NCBI RefSeq assembly: GCF_014323665.1
Contig: NZ_JABVEB010000031.1
Location: 1-52,659 of the forward strand
Direction: 5' to 3'
Source: Actinomadura sp. HBU206391
Lineage (GTDB): Bacteria; Actinomycetota; Actinomycetes; Streptosporangiales; Streptosporangiaceae
DNA: 52,659 bases
Made by a program: the position numbers and the translations under genes
Notes under the pieces: generated by a model
Told to the model about the DNA's origin: nothing
Database searches by the model: none
Seen by the model: only the letters and a program-made list of their open reading frames with translations
Shown here: one piece after another, positions 25,159-33,685 of the stretch
Layout: each line of letters begins with the position of its first letter
Position numbering within the stretch: position 1 is the first letter of the stretch

Positions 25159-25338
25159 ATGACCCAAGGGATAGCTTCAGTAGGTGTCCCCATCATCGTC
25201 GCCTTCATTACCGCAGGAATAACAGCTATTGCGGCCTCCCGAGCACAGGGGAGCCGGCTACGTGCCGAACTGCGTACTGAGTTCATGGCCGAGGAAGCAA
25301 TCCGCCAGCTCCTACAGCACGAGAATTGGAAATCGTGA
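25159..25338 (+). CDS. Short membrane-anchored protein, probably truncated
   Basis: Fifty-nine residues: one membrane helix (about 5-27) followed by LRAELRTEFMAEEAIRQLLQHENWKS. The same start is familiar from longer actinobacterial proteins that continue with a winged-helix-like domain. Here the frame stops after WKS and the continuation is not found in any frame, so the gene is probably truncated. TAACGT seven bases before the ATG could be a -10 of a leaderless transcript. Confidence 0.5.
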   Translation: MTQGIASVGVPIIVAFITAGITAIAASRAQGSRLRAELRTEFMAEEAIRQLLQHENWKS

Positions 25339-25344
25339 TGACCT

Positions 25345-26945
25345 TTGATGGCCCATGGCCATCGGGTGTGCTATTCACGAGCGGTGAACGAGGTGAACGT
25401 CGAGCGGATCGACCATCAGATGCTTCAGCGCGACGTGCCGCCCGGCTTGGATCGTCCCGGCCGTTCGCTGCGGATGGCGCGGGGACACCTGGACCGGGTC
25501 GAGGAGATGCGCGACCGGCCGCCGGGGACGTGGTCGAGCCCGGACGATCTCCCCCGATCGTTGAACTACGTCGCTGAGGCACTGGAGGAACTGACCTGGC
25601 ACGACCTCGCACGGCTCGCGTACCTCGAAGAGCTCGCGGTGTATCGGAGGCTGGAAGCCACCTGGCCGGGAACGTACGCCGTAGGTCTTCGCCGCACCCT
25701 GACCGCGCTTCGCTCCAATCTCATGGGACTCGGGCGATACGAAGAGGCGCTGCCGATCGCCCGTGAGGAGCGGCGGCTGAGCCTGAGCCTGGTCGGCACC
25801 GAAACGTACGCGCTGCAGTTGGCGAACACCGCGCGCTACTGGCTCACCGAGATCCTGGTCAAGCTCGGCCGGTACGACGAGGCGGTGGAGTCCGCGGCCG
25901 CCGCGGTCGATGAGATCCGGGAGCAGCCCGCTAAGCGCGCGGGCACGCCGAAGGGGTACGTCCTCGCCTACGCGCTGGACGACTACTCGGAGCGCCTCGA
26001 TCGCGTCGGCCGCTTCGAGGACGCCCTGACGGCCGCTGCCGAGGCCGTGCGGTTCTGGCGCAGGAAGGCCGAGGACGAGCCGGTCAAGTACGCCGGCGCC
26101 CTGGAGACGCTGGGCCGGCGGCTCGCCTGTGTCGGGCGGTATGAAGAGGCGCGTGCGGCCTTCGCGGACGTCGTGCAGGTGCTCCGCGGGCCTGCGGACA
26201 CCGATGAGTGCCTTCGAGGCACGCTCGCCGGCGCGCTGAACAACCACGGCAACCGCCTGGCCTCGCTGGGCTCGCATCGTGAGGCGCTGGCCGCCGGTGA
26301 GGAGGCGGTGGCGCGCTACCGCGAGGTAGTGGAGCGGGAACGAGCGGATCAGCAGGCGATGGAGCTCTCGTTCGACGAGCCGGACGAGCTCCTGGACTAC
26401 CCGGACCGCGCCTACCGCCGGTACGAACGAGACAAAGCCCAGGCGGAGGTCCGCAAGGTCGAGCTGAGGTTGTGCATCGCGTTGGTCAATCTGAGCTCCC
26501 GCCTGCGTAAGGTCGGCCGGTTCGACGAGGCCCTGGCGGCGAACGCCGAGGCCGTCGAGATCGAGCGCGGGCACGTTGACGCCGACGCGGCGGCGAGCGA
26601 GCCGCAACTGGCGACGGCGCTGAACAACCGGTCGGTCATCCTCGACGACATGGCGAGGTATGAGGAGGCGCTGGCCGCCGCGAGCGAGGCGGTACGGATG
26701 TATCGGCCGCTCGCCGAGCAGAACCCGGGCCGCTACAGCGCGAGTGCGCGCACGCGCTCATGGTGTTCGCCCAGGCTCGCCTTGCCGCGATGGACGCCCT
26801 CGATGAGGGACGCCGCGCCGCCGAAGAAGCGGTCGCCCGGTACGACGCGCTCGCGGCGACCGAGCCGGAGGCCTGCGACCGGCAGCGGGCACAGGCCGGA
26901 TCCGTCCTGCACCGGCTGGACCAGGCATCACCCGGCACGTCGTAG
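25345..26945 (+). pseudogene. TPR protein with an apparent single-base frameshift near the C terminus
   Basis: The frame encodes about ten degenerate TPR units (LGRYEEALPIAREER, LGRYDEAVESAAAAV, VGRFEDALTAAAEAV, VGRFDEALAANAEAV, MARYEEALAAASEAV). After GRYSA near 26740 the frame turns to Arg/Ser/Pro nonsense, while the adjacent frame carries HALMVFAQARLAAMDALDEGRRAAEEAVARYDALA to a stop at 26945. One missing base (AGCGCGAG, expected GCCGAG) explains this. It is either a decaying gene or a sequence error. The true start is unclear (ATG 25345 or GTG 25384). It is likely a cytosolic scaffold of unknown partner. Confidence 0.6.
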
Positions 26946-27015
26946 GCGTCGGTGATCGGTCAGCGGAGTCGCGTTCGTGGCCCTCATGTCGGTGTTCTTG
27001 GCTACCGTTTCCGGC

Positions 27016-27549
27016 ATGTCATCATTCAGCGGCTGGGCGTGCGTGGATCTTAAGGACGGACAGGACAGCGGCGGCTTCCTCGCCGCGTTGTCCGAGAACC
27101 TCGAGATGGGCGACCGGCCCCTGCTCACCCTGGTCGAGGGTGGCCGGGTCTACATTCTGGCCGATTTCACGCCTCACCTGTCAGCGACGATCAGCACTCT
27201 CGTCCCGGCCTGGGCCCGGCGCGCCATCACCGCGGCCGACTTCGACGAGTACGGCGTGCTTCACGAGGTGGTCGGTCCCGACGGCGAGTCCGTTCACGTC
27301 GCGTCGATCGACGAGCAGAACGAGGAATCCACGCTGCCGGACCACGACACACCAGAGGCACGCCGGGCGGCCGCCGAACTGTTCGGGGTCGACCCGGCGC
27401 CACTGGACAAGGTCTCCGCGACCTGGAGCCTCGACGGGGCACGGCCGTCGACTCTCGGCGAGCCGTACCTCGCATGGTGGGACGCTCTGGGTGCGCCGTG
27501 GCCTGCCGACTTCGGAGAACGCGCCATGGACGTGAGCAAGCCCGCCTAG
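27016..27549 (+). CDS. Unknown acidic protein
   Basis: This 177-residue protein is acidic and soluble, with regular codon bias (GWACVDLKDGQ, LTLVEGGRVYILADF, EARRAAAELFGVDPAPLD). I do not recognise the family. The start could be the GTG at 26977 or this ATG, and no clear ribosome binding site favours either. It stands alone after the TPR gene. Confidence 0.55.
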   Translation: MSSFSGWACVDLKDGQDSGGFLAALSENLEMGDRPLLTLVEGGRVYILADFTPHLSATISTLVPAWARRAITAADFDEYGVLHEVVGPDGESVHVASIDEQNEESTLPDHDTPEARRAAAELFGVDPAPLDKVSATWSLDGARPSTLGEPYLAWWDALGAPWPADFGERAMDVSKPA

Positions 27550-27830
27550 GTCGACCAAGTGCTCATCGGCCCCGTTCGGGGCGGGCGGCCGCACCTGCAC
27601 GCCCGAGGGCTGCGGGGTCCGCCCTTTCCCTGCCCGAGATACCTGAGTGGGCGCGCCGTCCCCGCCGGCCGGCGTGCTCACGATCACGTGCGGACAGCGC
27701 CTTAGACGCCGGCTCCCGTTCTTTTGATCGTCTGTGATCCGGAAGTGGACATGATCTTCGATACCCGGTCGTCACGTCGGCCCGGTGCGTCTTATCGCCT
27801 GACGGGTTCACGGGAGGAAGGTCAACGAGA

Positions 27831-28580
27831 GTGCAGATGAAGAAGGCCGCGCAGCGTGGAGAGGGTGGCGCCGGGAGCTTGTGGCGCCGGGTGTTGGGTG
27901 GCTCGGTCGCAACGCTGGCACTGGCCGCCGGTTTGGTGGCGGTCCAGGCTCCGGCCGGCGCCGCGCCGTACGGGCCGTACACCTGCAAGAACGGCTTCGT
28001 GTGGCGCGACGCGGTGCCGTACGACCAGGTGTGCGTGACGCCGCAGATCCGTGACCAGGCGGCGACCGAGAACGCGCTGGCCGCATCGCGTCGGCAACCG
28101 GGTGGCGGGGCCTATGGGCCGAACACCTGCAAGGCCGGGTTCGTCTGGCGTCTGGTGCGGCCGAACGACCTGGTCTGTGTCACTCCCGACAGCCGCACCC
28201 AGGCCTACAACGACAACTACTACGCGCCCTTGCGGATGCTCGAACCCGCGAACGCCCCGGACTCGACCATTCGGCTGACCACGGAGCTCAAGGAGTACCA
28301 CGCTGGAAACTACCTGTGGGCGTGGGGGAACGGCCTGATCCCGAACGGGCAGGTTCGGTTCTGGGTGATCCGTCCTGAGAGATCGATGACTCCCTTTCTG
28401 GTCGGCTCCCCCGTGCCGGTCAACGCGCTGGGCGCCATCTCCAACGCCGACCCGCGCGGGGTCAGGTTCGCCCGGGTGGAGCCCTATGGCGGGGACCTCC
28501 TCCCCGCAGTCGTGCTCGCCGTGGAACAGGCCAGCGGCATGGTCACCAGGGTCGGACTCACGAACGCCTATACCTACTGA
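27831..28580 (+). CDS. Secreted protein with two Cys-x7-Trp repeats, unknown
   Basis: The 249-residue precursor has a signal peptide (residues about 1-44, ending APAGAAP). Two copies of a short extracellular repeat, GPYTCKNGFVWR...VCVTP and GPNTCKAGFVWR...VCVTP, follow, each probably closed by one disulfide. A C-terminal domain of about 120 residues (ELKEYHAGNYLWAWG...) has no known match. Such repeats occur in other actinobacterial secreted proteins. GGGAGGAAGG precedes the GTG start, with an alternative ATG two codons later. A strong terminator follows. Confidence 0.75.
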   Translation: MQMKKAAQRGEGGAGSLWRRVLGGSVATLALAAGLVAVQAPAGAAPYGPYTCKNGFVWRDAVPYDQVCVTPQIRDQAATENALAASRRQPGGGAYGPNTCKAGFVWRLVRPNDLVCVTPDSRTQAYNDNYYAPLRMLEPANAPDSTIRLTTELKEYHAGNYLWAWGNGLIPNGQVRFWVIRPERSMTPFLVGSPVPVNALGAISNADPRGVRFARVEPYGGDLLPAVVLAVEQASGMVTRVGLTNAYTY

Positions 28581-28601
28581 CTGATATCTCACCCAGGAGC
28601 C

Positions 28602-28635
28602 GGCGGCCGGGTCGGGCAGCTGCGACCCGGCCGCC
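28602..28635 (+). terminator. Rho-independent terminator
   Basis: GGCGGCCGGGTCG and its exact complement form a 13-bp stem with an 8-base loop, 22 bases after the secreted protein's stop, followed by TTCGT. Confidence 0.75.
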
Positions 28636-28757
28636 TTCGTCACCGTCATGGCAGGCGACTCGGGCGGCTCCTACATCAAGGTCCAAGCTGTCACCTCCGG
28701 CACACGCACACACGCGGCGCACCACCCCACGCGGCGCGGAGGCAAGGCGAGCCTGCG

Positions 28758-29153
28758 TCACACCGTGATCAACTCGAGGTGCGCTGAGAGCTTCGTGAGG
28801 TCGCCGGGATCAGACGTGATGACCGGAGCGTGCAGATGGTCCGACAGTACGGCGACGTGTGCGTCGACGACGTCGGCCGTTCCGGACTCCCGAAGTAGGT
28901 CGCCTACCCGGCGAGCGTCGTCGTGATGCAGTGGGGCTTCGACCAGACCCGGATTGCGCAACGCACGAGCCAGCAGCGCCTGCCGGGATCCATCGCGCCA
29001 GACCTGTGCCAGCACCGCCGACGGAAGCACCAGCTCGATGCGGTTCGCAGCCGCAAGCTTGACGAGCGCGGCGACCCGCTTGCTGCGCTTCTCATACGCT
29101 ATCAGGGCACCCGCGTCGAGGATGTACTGACGGTGCAGCGCCTTGTCAGACAT
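28758..29153 (-). CDS. PIN-domain toxin, VapC-like
   Basis: This 131-residue protein opens with YILDAGALIAYEK, the first acidic strand of PIN ribonucleases. Central and later acids lie in SGTADVVDAHVAVL and ITSDPGDL. These make the Mg-binding centre of VapC-type endoribonucleases. The start at 29153 overlaps the stop of the upstream antitoxin-like gene by eight bases. It would cleave RNA when freed from its antitoxin. Confidence 0.85.
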   Translation of the reverse strand: MSDKALHRQYILDAGALIAYEKRSKRVAALVKLAAANRIELVLPSAVLAQVWRDGSRQALLARALRNPGLVEAPLHHDDARRVGDLLRESGTADVVDAHVAVLSDHLHAPVITSDPGDLTKLSAHLELITV

Positions 29154-29382
29154 CCGCGTCCAGACCAAGCGCCTCGGCCGCCCAGGCAAGGTCGGTGTCC
29201 GTGACCCCGACCTCCGCGGCGATCTCGTCAGCGATCTGATTCGCGACGGCCCATCGGGCCTCCTCGCGGGCCGCGTGCACCATCCACGCGGAAACCGAGA
29301 CACCGGCCGTCTTGGCGGCGGCCTCGATGAGGGCTCTGTCGCTCGGTGTCATGCTGATCGACATGCGTTCGAGGGCGGACAT
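29146..29382 (-). CDS. Ribbon-helix-helix antitoxin partner of the PIN toxin
   Basis: This 78-residue protein begins RMSISMTPSDRALIEAAAKTAGVSVSAWMVHAA, a CopG/ribbon-helix-helix pattern. An acidic tail (DEIAAEVGVTDTDLAWAAEALGLDADV) follows that probably wraps the toxin. It is directly upstream of and overlaps the PIN gene. The ATG lies six bases after TATGAT with no ribosome binding site, so translation is likely leaderless. It is expected to repress its own operon. Confidence 0.82.
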   Translation of the reverse strand: MSALERMSISMTPSDRALIEAAAKTAGVSVSAWMVHAAREEARWAVANQIADEIAAEVGVTDTDLAWAAEALGLDADV

Positions 29383-29388
29383 CGTACA

Positions 29389-29394
29389 ATCATA
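29389..29394 (-). promoter_or_regulatory. -10 box of a leaderless antitoxin gene
   Basis: TATGAT on the minus strand ends six bases before the antitoxin ATG, placing the transcript start on the start codon. Confidence 0.5.
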
Positions 29395-29551
29395 ATTCAG
29401 CGGTGCAGCTCAGTAATACTATCTGGGCGCCTGCGCCCTCAGAGGCGGTTTTGAAGGCGACACAGCCTCCTGAAGACGTGGTCAGCCGCAAGGTGATCTT
29501 CGATCGTGTCGTCGGCCGAGTGGGGGACTCCGTGCAGCCGACCAGCCCGCG

Positions 29552-29992
29552 CATCCCGATCCCGCGGTCGTCCACAACCTGCTGCTGGAACTGATCGGCA
29601 GGCTGGCAGCCTGGCCGCGATTGCGAGCGCCTTCATGGGCTCGCTACAGCGCACCATCGACCTGCGCGACCGGTCGAAGCAGCGGGAGCAGCCGGCCGCG
29701 CAGGTCGCCGTCGCCCAGCTCCTCCTCGAGATCAGCGTGCTGGTCAAGGTCGCGGGCGACTAGGTGTCGTTCGTCAACCGCAGCGGCGACGCCTTCTATG
29801 ACGTGGACCGCCGGGTGCTGAGCGTGTTGCTCGCGACCAGCCGCGGCTCTCGAAGCCGGCGCGTCAGAACCGTTGCGCGGTACACCGGCCGACAGCTCGT
29901 GGGACCCGGCACTCGCACCGCTACTCGCCGAGACGGGCCAGGCCGTCATGGAAGAACGTCTCATCCCGCACTTGCTCGCCGATCTCCGCTGA
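29552..29992 (+). pseudogene. Unidentified gene broken by frameshifts and an in-frame stop
   Basis: Protein-like segments follow one another in changing frames. They are HPDPAVVHNLLLELIGRL, then IASAFMGSLQRTIDLRD to ISVLVKVAGD, a TAG at 29761, then VSFVNRSGDAFYDVDRRVLSVLLAT in the same frame. A shift near 29846 leads to AALEAGASEPLRG and ETGQAVMEERLIPHLLADLR, ending at TGA 29992. Together they give about 140 residues of one former protein. I do not recognise the family. At least three lesions make a sequencing artefact unlikely. Confidence 0.5.
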
Positions 29993-30182
29993 CCTCTGCC
30001 AGGACCATCGCATTGTCGACCAGTCCCACACTTCATAAGCCCAAAGAACCGGATCACCGGTCACCCTCATCCTCGAACGTCACCAGTGAGCCCCGGGCCC
30101 CGTTGGTTACAGGCCCACAGACCCTATTTGCCGGGCAACGTGAGAAGTAAGAATGAGCACCCCCTACCACGGAAGAGTGCGC

Positions 30183-30683
30183 ATGAACCTCATGAGGCGA
30201 GCGGGTGTAATGGGTATCGCGGCGGCCGGCCTGTTGGGCGGCCTTGCGGTGGTCTCGCCGGCGGCCGACGCCCACACGCTCTGCAGTAAGCGGAGCTCGA
30301 TGACCGTCCCCGTACCGAGCAGCGGCGACCCACGGTACACCGCACAGGCGTGCGTCTATGAGTCCGCTGGCGGCTACATCACGGCGAGGGTACTTGTGAA
30401 GGTCGAACTGCGCAAAACTCGAAAGGCGCCGACGAAAGTAAAGATCGGGGTTAACATCTATCCCACGCTCGGCCGCTCCAAAGAGCACGAGTGCGATATC
30501 ACCAGCGATGTCCGCGCGGCGATCAAGATGAATCAGGATTGGGGAAACTCCGCCTGCTATGTCAAGCTGAAGAACAAGGCGAATGTTAGTTTCTACGCCC
30601 GCGGTTTCGCCTACCATGACGTCGCGAGTGATGGTAAGGACGGCTACTGGCTGTTCACCAATAGCAGCCCTAAGCACGCCTGA
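30183..30683 (+). CDS. Secreted protein of unknown function
   Basis: The 166-residue precursor has a signal peptide (about 1-28, ending SPAADA). The mature basic domain carries four Cys (TLCSKRSS, QACVYES, HECDIT, SACYVK) likely in two disulfides, and ends FAYHDVASDGKDGYWLF. GGAAGAG precedes the chosen ATG; an ATG at 30153 would add ten residues. No family is recognised. It stands alone, facing a convergent PGPGW gene. Confidence 0.7.
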   Translation: MNLMRRAGVMGIAAAGLLGGLAVVSPAADAHTLCSKRSSMTVPVPSSGDPRYTAQACVYESAGGYITARVLVKVELRKTRKAPTKVKIGVNIYPTLGRSKEHECDITSDVRAAIKMNQDWGNSACYVKLKNKANVSFYARGFAYHDVASDGKDGYWLFTNSSPKHA

Positions 30684-30713
30684 GATCCGGTCACGCGCCT
30701 TCTGCGCCCCTGG

Positions 30714-31022
30714 TCAGGGCTTCGGCTCTTTGTTCTTGGGTGGTCGGAGCTTGTGCCAGGTGGTGCGGAGGAGGGCTTGTAGCCGCTCGCTGACGCGACG
30801 GGCCGCGGGGAACTCGGTGCCCAGCAGGCCCAGCCCGGCGAGGATCGCCACCACACCGGGCCCCGGAAGCACCATCATCACGATGCCCACGAGGATCACG
30901 GCGACCCCGACGACGGCGACCACGATCTTGCGCAGTAGCCGGAGACGCGTCCGGGACGAGGTGCCCGGGGCCGCCCCGGTCTCGGTGTGGGCGGCGGACC
31001 TGTGGGGTGCCGTGGTGGTCAC
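30714..31022 (-). CDS. PGPGW / TIGR02611-like small membrane protein
   Basis: This 102-residue protein has a membrane hairpin (VVAVVGVAVILVGIVMMVLPGPG, then VVAILAGLGLLG) with the LPGPG signature of the PGPGW family, flanked by basic ends. The function of the family is not established. The GTG start has GGAGG five bases upstream. It is divergent from the phosphatase-family gene at 31189. Confidence 0.85.
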   Translation of the reverse strand: MTTTAPHRSAAHTETGAAPGTSSRTRLRLLRKIVVAVVGVAVILVGIVMMVLPGPGVVAILAGLGLLGTEFPAARRVSERLQALLRTTWHKLRPPKNKEPKP

Positions 31023-31188
31023 CTGGCCTCCTCTGGAGAGCGGCGGATACGGCCCTTACCCCTTACAGACGGTCGGGACGGGCCCGACGATCCACAACTC
31101 GGCCTGCTGTGTCCATCACCACGGCGGGAACCCCGGCGAGCGGCGGATCGAAGTTCGCTGGACGGGCGGAAACGGAAAGGGGCTGCGG

Positions 31189-32025
31189 ATGCGCGTGATG
31201 ACGTGGAATGTGTGGTGGCGGTTCGGCCCATGGGAGCAGCGGCGGAAAGCGATCCTCACCGTGCTGCGCACGGCGCGGCCCGATGTCGTCGGTTTGCAAG
31301 AGGTGTGGGCCCGTGGTGAGGAGAACCTGGCGGCCTGGCTGGCGAAAGAACTCGGCATGCACTGGACCTGGGCCGCCTCCGACGCACCCGAAAGGTGGCA
31401 GGAACGCCTCGGAGACTCGGCCGTCGAGATCGGTAACGCCGTGCTCAGCCGGTGGCCCATCGCGGACCGCGACGTGGTGCGGCTACCGGCCGCGGAGGGC
31501 GACGACGACGGCCGGCTGGCCCTGCATGCGCTGGTGGACGCGCCCGCGCACCCACTGCCGTTCTTCACCACCCAACTGAGCTCCGCCCCTCATGCGTCGG
31601 CGGTGCGCTGCGAACAGGTCAGGGCCTTCGCCGAGTTCATCGCCGCCCACCGTCGCGACGGCCCCTTCCCGCCGGTGACCACCGGGGACTACAACGCATG
31701 GCCGGACTCGGATGAGGTCCGGCTGTTCGGCGGCTACAAAACGGCCCCCGCCGTCCCCGGCCAGGTTCTCGTGGACGCCTGGGAGTACGCGGACCCGACG
31801 ACGCCGTCAGCCACCTGGGATGCCGCGAACCCTTTCGCCGCGCAGACCTTCGAACCGAGCGTGCGGATCGACTACATCCACGTCGGGGCCCCCGGCCCCG
31901 GCGGTATCGGGCGCGTTCGCTCCGTGCAGCGCGTAGGCGACGGCCCCGTCGACGGCGTATGGCCCTCCGACCATGCCGCGGTCGTCGCCGACCTGGCCGG
32001 GGAGCCGCTCCAAGACCGTCACTGA
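31189..32025 (+). CDS. Endonuclease/exonuclease/phosphatase (EEP) family hydrolase
   Basis: This 278-residue protein has all the fold's metal and catalytic motifs: TWNVWW at the N terminus, VGLQEVW, PVTTGDYNAWPDSDE (Asp/Asn pair), RIDYIHVG and a final SDHAAVVADL. There is no signal peptide. Members hydrolyse phosphodiesters or phosphomonoesters in DNA, lipids or small metabolites, and the substrate cannot be read. GGAAAGGGG precedes the ATG. The open frame extends upstream to 30583 but without coding character. Confidence 0.88.
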   Translation: MRVMTWNVWWRFGPWEQRRKAILTVLRTARPDVVGLQEVWARGEENLAAWLAKELGMHWTWAASDAPERWQERLGDSAVEIGNAVLSRWPIADRDVVRLPAAEGDDDGRLALHALVDAPAHPLPFFTTQLSSAPHASAVRCEQVRAFAEFIAAHRRDGPFPPVTTGDYNAWPDSDEVRLFGGYKTAPAVPGQVLVDAWEYADPTTPSATWDAANPFAAQTFEPSVRIDYIHVGAPGPGGIGRVRSVQRVGDGPVDGVWPSDHAAVVADLAGEPLQDRH

Positions 32026-32397
32026 ACATGCGACGCCTGCGAAGCCACGTCCGGTCGGTTGGCGGGTACGCCCCGCGGGCGCCGGTCGTTTGATCGGACG
32101 ACGCGGAAACGGACGGCGGGTGGCGGGCGGCGCGGCGGCACGGGCCGTCACAGTGACGTTCACAGGGCGTCTCCTCGGTGACCTTCGCGGTCACATCGCT
32201 GGTGTGCCGTCGGCTCGGTCGTGCCGGTCGGCGCTCTGTCCGATGGCAGAGAGCATCAGCGAGTTGTCGAGCATTCCTTTATGGCCGACTCCGGACGGAG
32301 ACCCCCTCGATGACCGCATGGGGCGATGAGCGGCGTGCACCGGCGGGGCACGACCGGTACCGGTGGGGGCCATGCGAGCAGGCCGATCGTGAAGTAA
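32026..32397. other. Intergenic region, nothing recognised
   Basis: No conserved open frame, RNA gene or strong hairpin was found between the EEP gene and the MarR promoter region. Confidence 0.4.
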
Positions 32398-32433
32398 TCT
32401 GTGTCACAGAACATCTTTGCAACAGGCTATGAT
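32398..32433 (+). promoter_or_regulatory. MarR operator and -10 box of a leaderless gene
   Basis: TCTGTG-T-CACAGA (32398-32410) is a perfect 13-base palindrome. TATGAT (32428-32433) ends six bases before the MarR-type ATG. The palindrome sits where the -35 would be (32405-32410), which suits autorepression. Confidence 0.6.
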
Positions 32434-32439
32434 CAGGTG

Positions 32440-33027
32440 ATGAGCGCCATGCAAGTTTCCACACCCACGACCGGCGACTACGCGGACTCCTGCGCGAGCG
32501 CGGTCGATACCGATCTGGGATGGGCGCTCGGCATGGTCTTCCGGGCCTACGTCAAGGCCGCGAACCACGCGGTGGCCGACCTGCCCGGTGGCCCCCGGGG
32601 CTACCAGCTCCTCACCATCGCCGCACGAGCCCTCCCGGCGACGCAGCTGGCGATCGCCCAGCAGCTCGGCGTCGACCGTACGGTCATGACGTATCTGCTC
32701 GACGACCTCGAGAGCGCGGGCCTCGTCGAGCGTCAGCCCGACCCCGCGGATCGGCGCGCCCGGCGCATCATCGCCACCGACAAGGGGCACGCACGCCTGG
32801 CGGAACTGCAGCAACGGCTGCGGCTGGCCGAAGATCATGTACTGGCCGCTCTGGACGAACCCAAGCGCGACACGTTCCGCGACCTGGTGCGGAGCCTAGC
32901 GACCCATGCCAACACGCTCGATCCAGAGGCCAACCCCTGTCAGGTGGTCGACGACATCGAGGTCGCCGAAACGACCGCGGCTTCGCCGAGGCTCCGTCGC
33001 GGACGGCGTTCCACCGCGCGCCGCTAG
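32440..33027 (+). CDS. MarR family transcriptional regulator
   Basis: This 195-residue protein has a winged-helix MarR core: GYQLLTIAARALPATQLAIAQQLGVDRTVMTYLLDDLESAGLVERQPDPADRRARRI. The DxR wing DPADRRAR is present, and helices for dimerisation flank it. The C-terminal 40 residues are an extra basic tail (RLRRGRRSTARR). The ATG follows TATGAT by six bases with no ribosome binding site, indicating leaderless translation. A perfect palindrome upstream is the likely own operator. Its other targets are unknown; the next gene has a separate strong promoter. Confidence 0.92.
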   Translation: MSAMQVSTPTTGDYADSCASAVDTDLGWALGMVFRAYVKAANHAVADLPGGPRGYQLLTIAARALPATQLAIAQQLGVDRTVMTYLLDDLESAGLVERQPDPADRRARRIIATDKGHARLAELQQRLRLAEDHVLAALDEPKRDTFRDLVRSLATHANTLDPEANPCQVVDDIEVAETTAASPRLRRGRRSTARR

Positions 33028-33095
33028 CTCGTCCGGCCGGCGCCCGTGCCGGTGCCCCCTGCCATTGCCTGCGCCCCTGCCGGCGCTCCTCGGCG

Positions 33096-33111
33096 GCGCC
33101 TCGAAAGGCGC
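33096..33111 (+). terminator. Hairpin after the MarR gene
   Basis: GCGCCT-CGAA-AGGCGC, with an outer GGCGGCGC/GCGCCGCC pair reaching 33122, lies about 70 bases after the MarR stop. It is a possible terminator. Confidence 0.4.
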
Positions 33112-33237
33112 TCTGCGCCGCCTCGTCCGAAGCCGCCGCCTCGCTCCGCTGTACGCGGATCCAATCCCAACGGCGTACCGCGGCGCAGCTCGGATGATTC
33201 CCGTGCAGGTCAGAGGCCTATGTCACACATGAGCATC

Positions 33238-33266
33238 TTGACAGATGTTCTGCTGCACAGCATATA
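33238..33266 (+). promoter_or_regulatory. Sigma-70-type promoter
   Basis: TTGACA and CATATA are separated by 17 bases, 44 bases before the next start codon. The stretch is AT-rich against the background. Confidence 0.6.
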
Positions 33267-33309
33267 TTTTGAGCAGAAGTTCTGTTCGTTCGAGTTTGGA
33301 GGACAAGAC

Positions 33310-33612
33310 ATGGCGCACCCGCTGCATGTCGACTCACCTTCGCCGCCGACCGGTCCGGTCTCCAAAGAGATCGCGACGGCCTTCCGCGAGGCCTGGGAGA
33401 AGCTCACCTGGCCGGGGCACCCCCACGACGCCACTCAGGCGGGCCTCCAGGAACAAGCTCGAACGGCGGCGACTCGGCGCCGGTACACGCCGGCCCACCG
33501 GTCCGGGGCGGTGAGCCGCGGACGGCACGCTCGGGGTCTTCACCGGCGTCATCACGCACCCGCCCGGACGGTCACTCAGCTGCTCAGAGCGGTGAGATCC
33601 ACCGCGCAATGA
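33310..33612 (+). CDS. Small unknown protein, possibly frameshifted
   Basis: The frame has 100 codons, with GGAGGAC before the ATG and a good promoter upstream. The first 50 residues look coding (GPVSKEIATAFREAWEKLTWPGHPHDATQAGLQEQA). The remainder is Arg/His-rich and unconvincing. Another frame nearby carries DGTLGVFTGVITHPPG, so a frameshift after about residue 50 is possible. No family is recognised. Confidence 0.45.
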   Translation: MAHPLHVDSPSPPTGPVSKEIATAFREAWEKLTWPGHPHDATQAGLQEQARTAATRRRYTPAHRSGAVSRGRHARGLHRRHHAPARTVTQLLRAVRSTAQ

Positions 33613-33685
33613 GCAGATTCAAAATATTCGCGTCATAGCACGATGAACGCCATTCAGGTGTTCAGCAGAAACGGGGAGTTTCATC

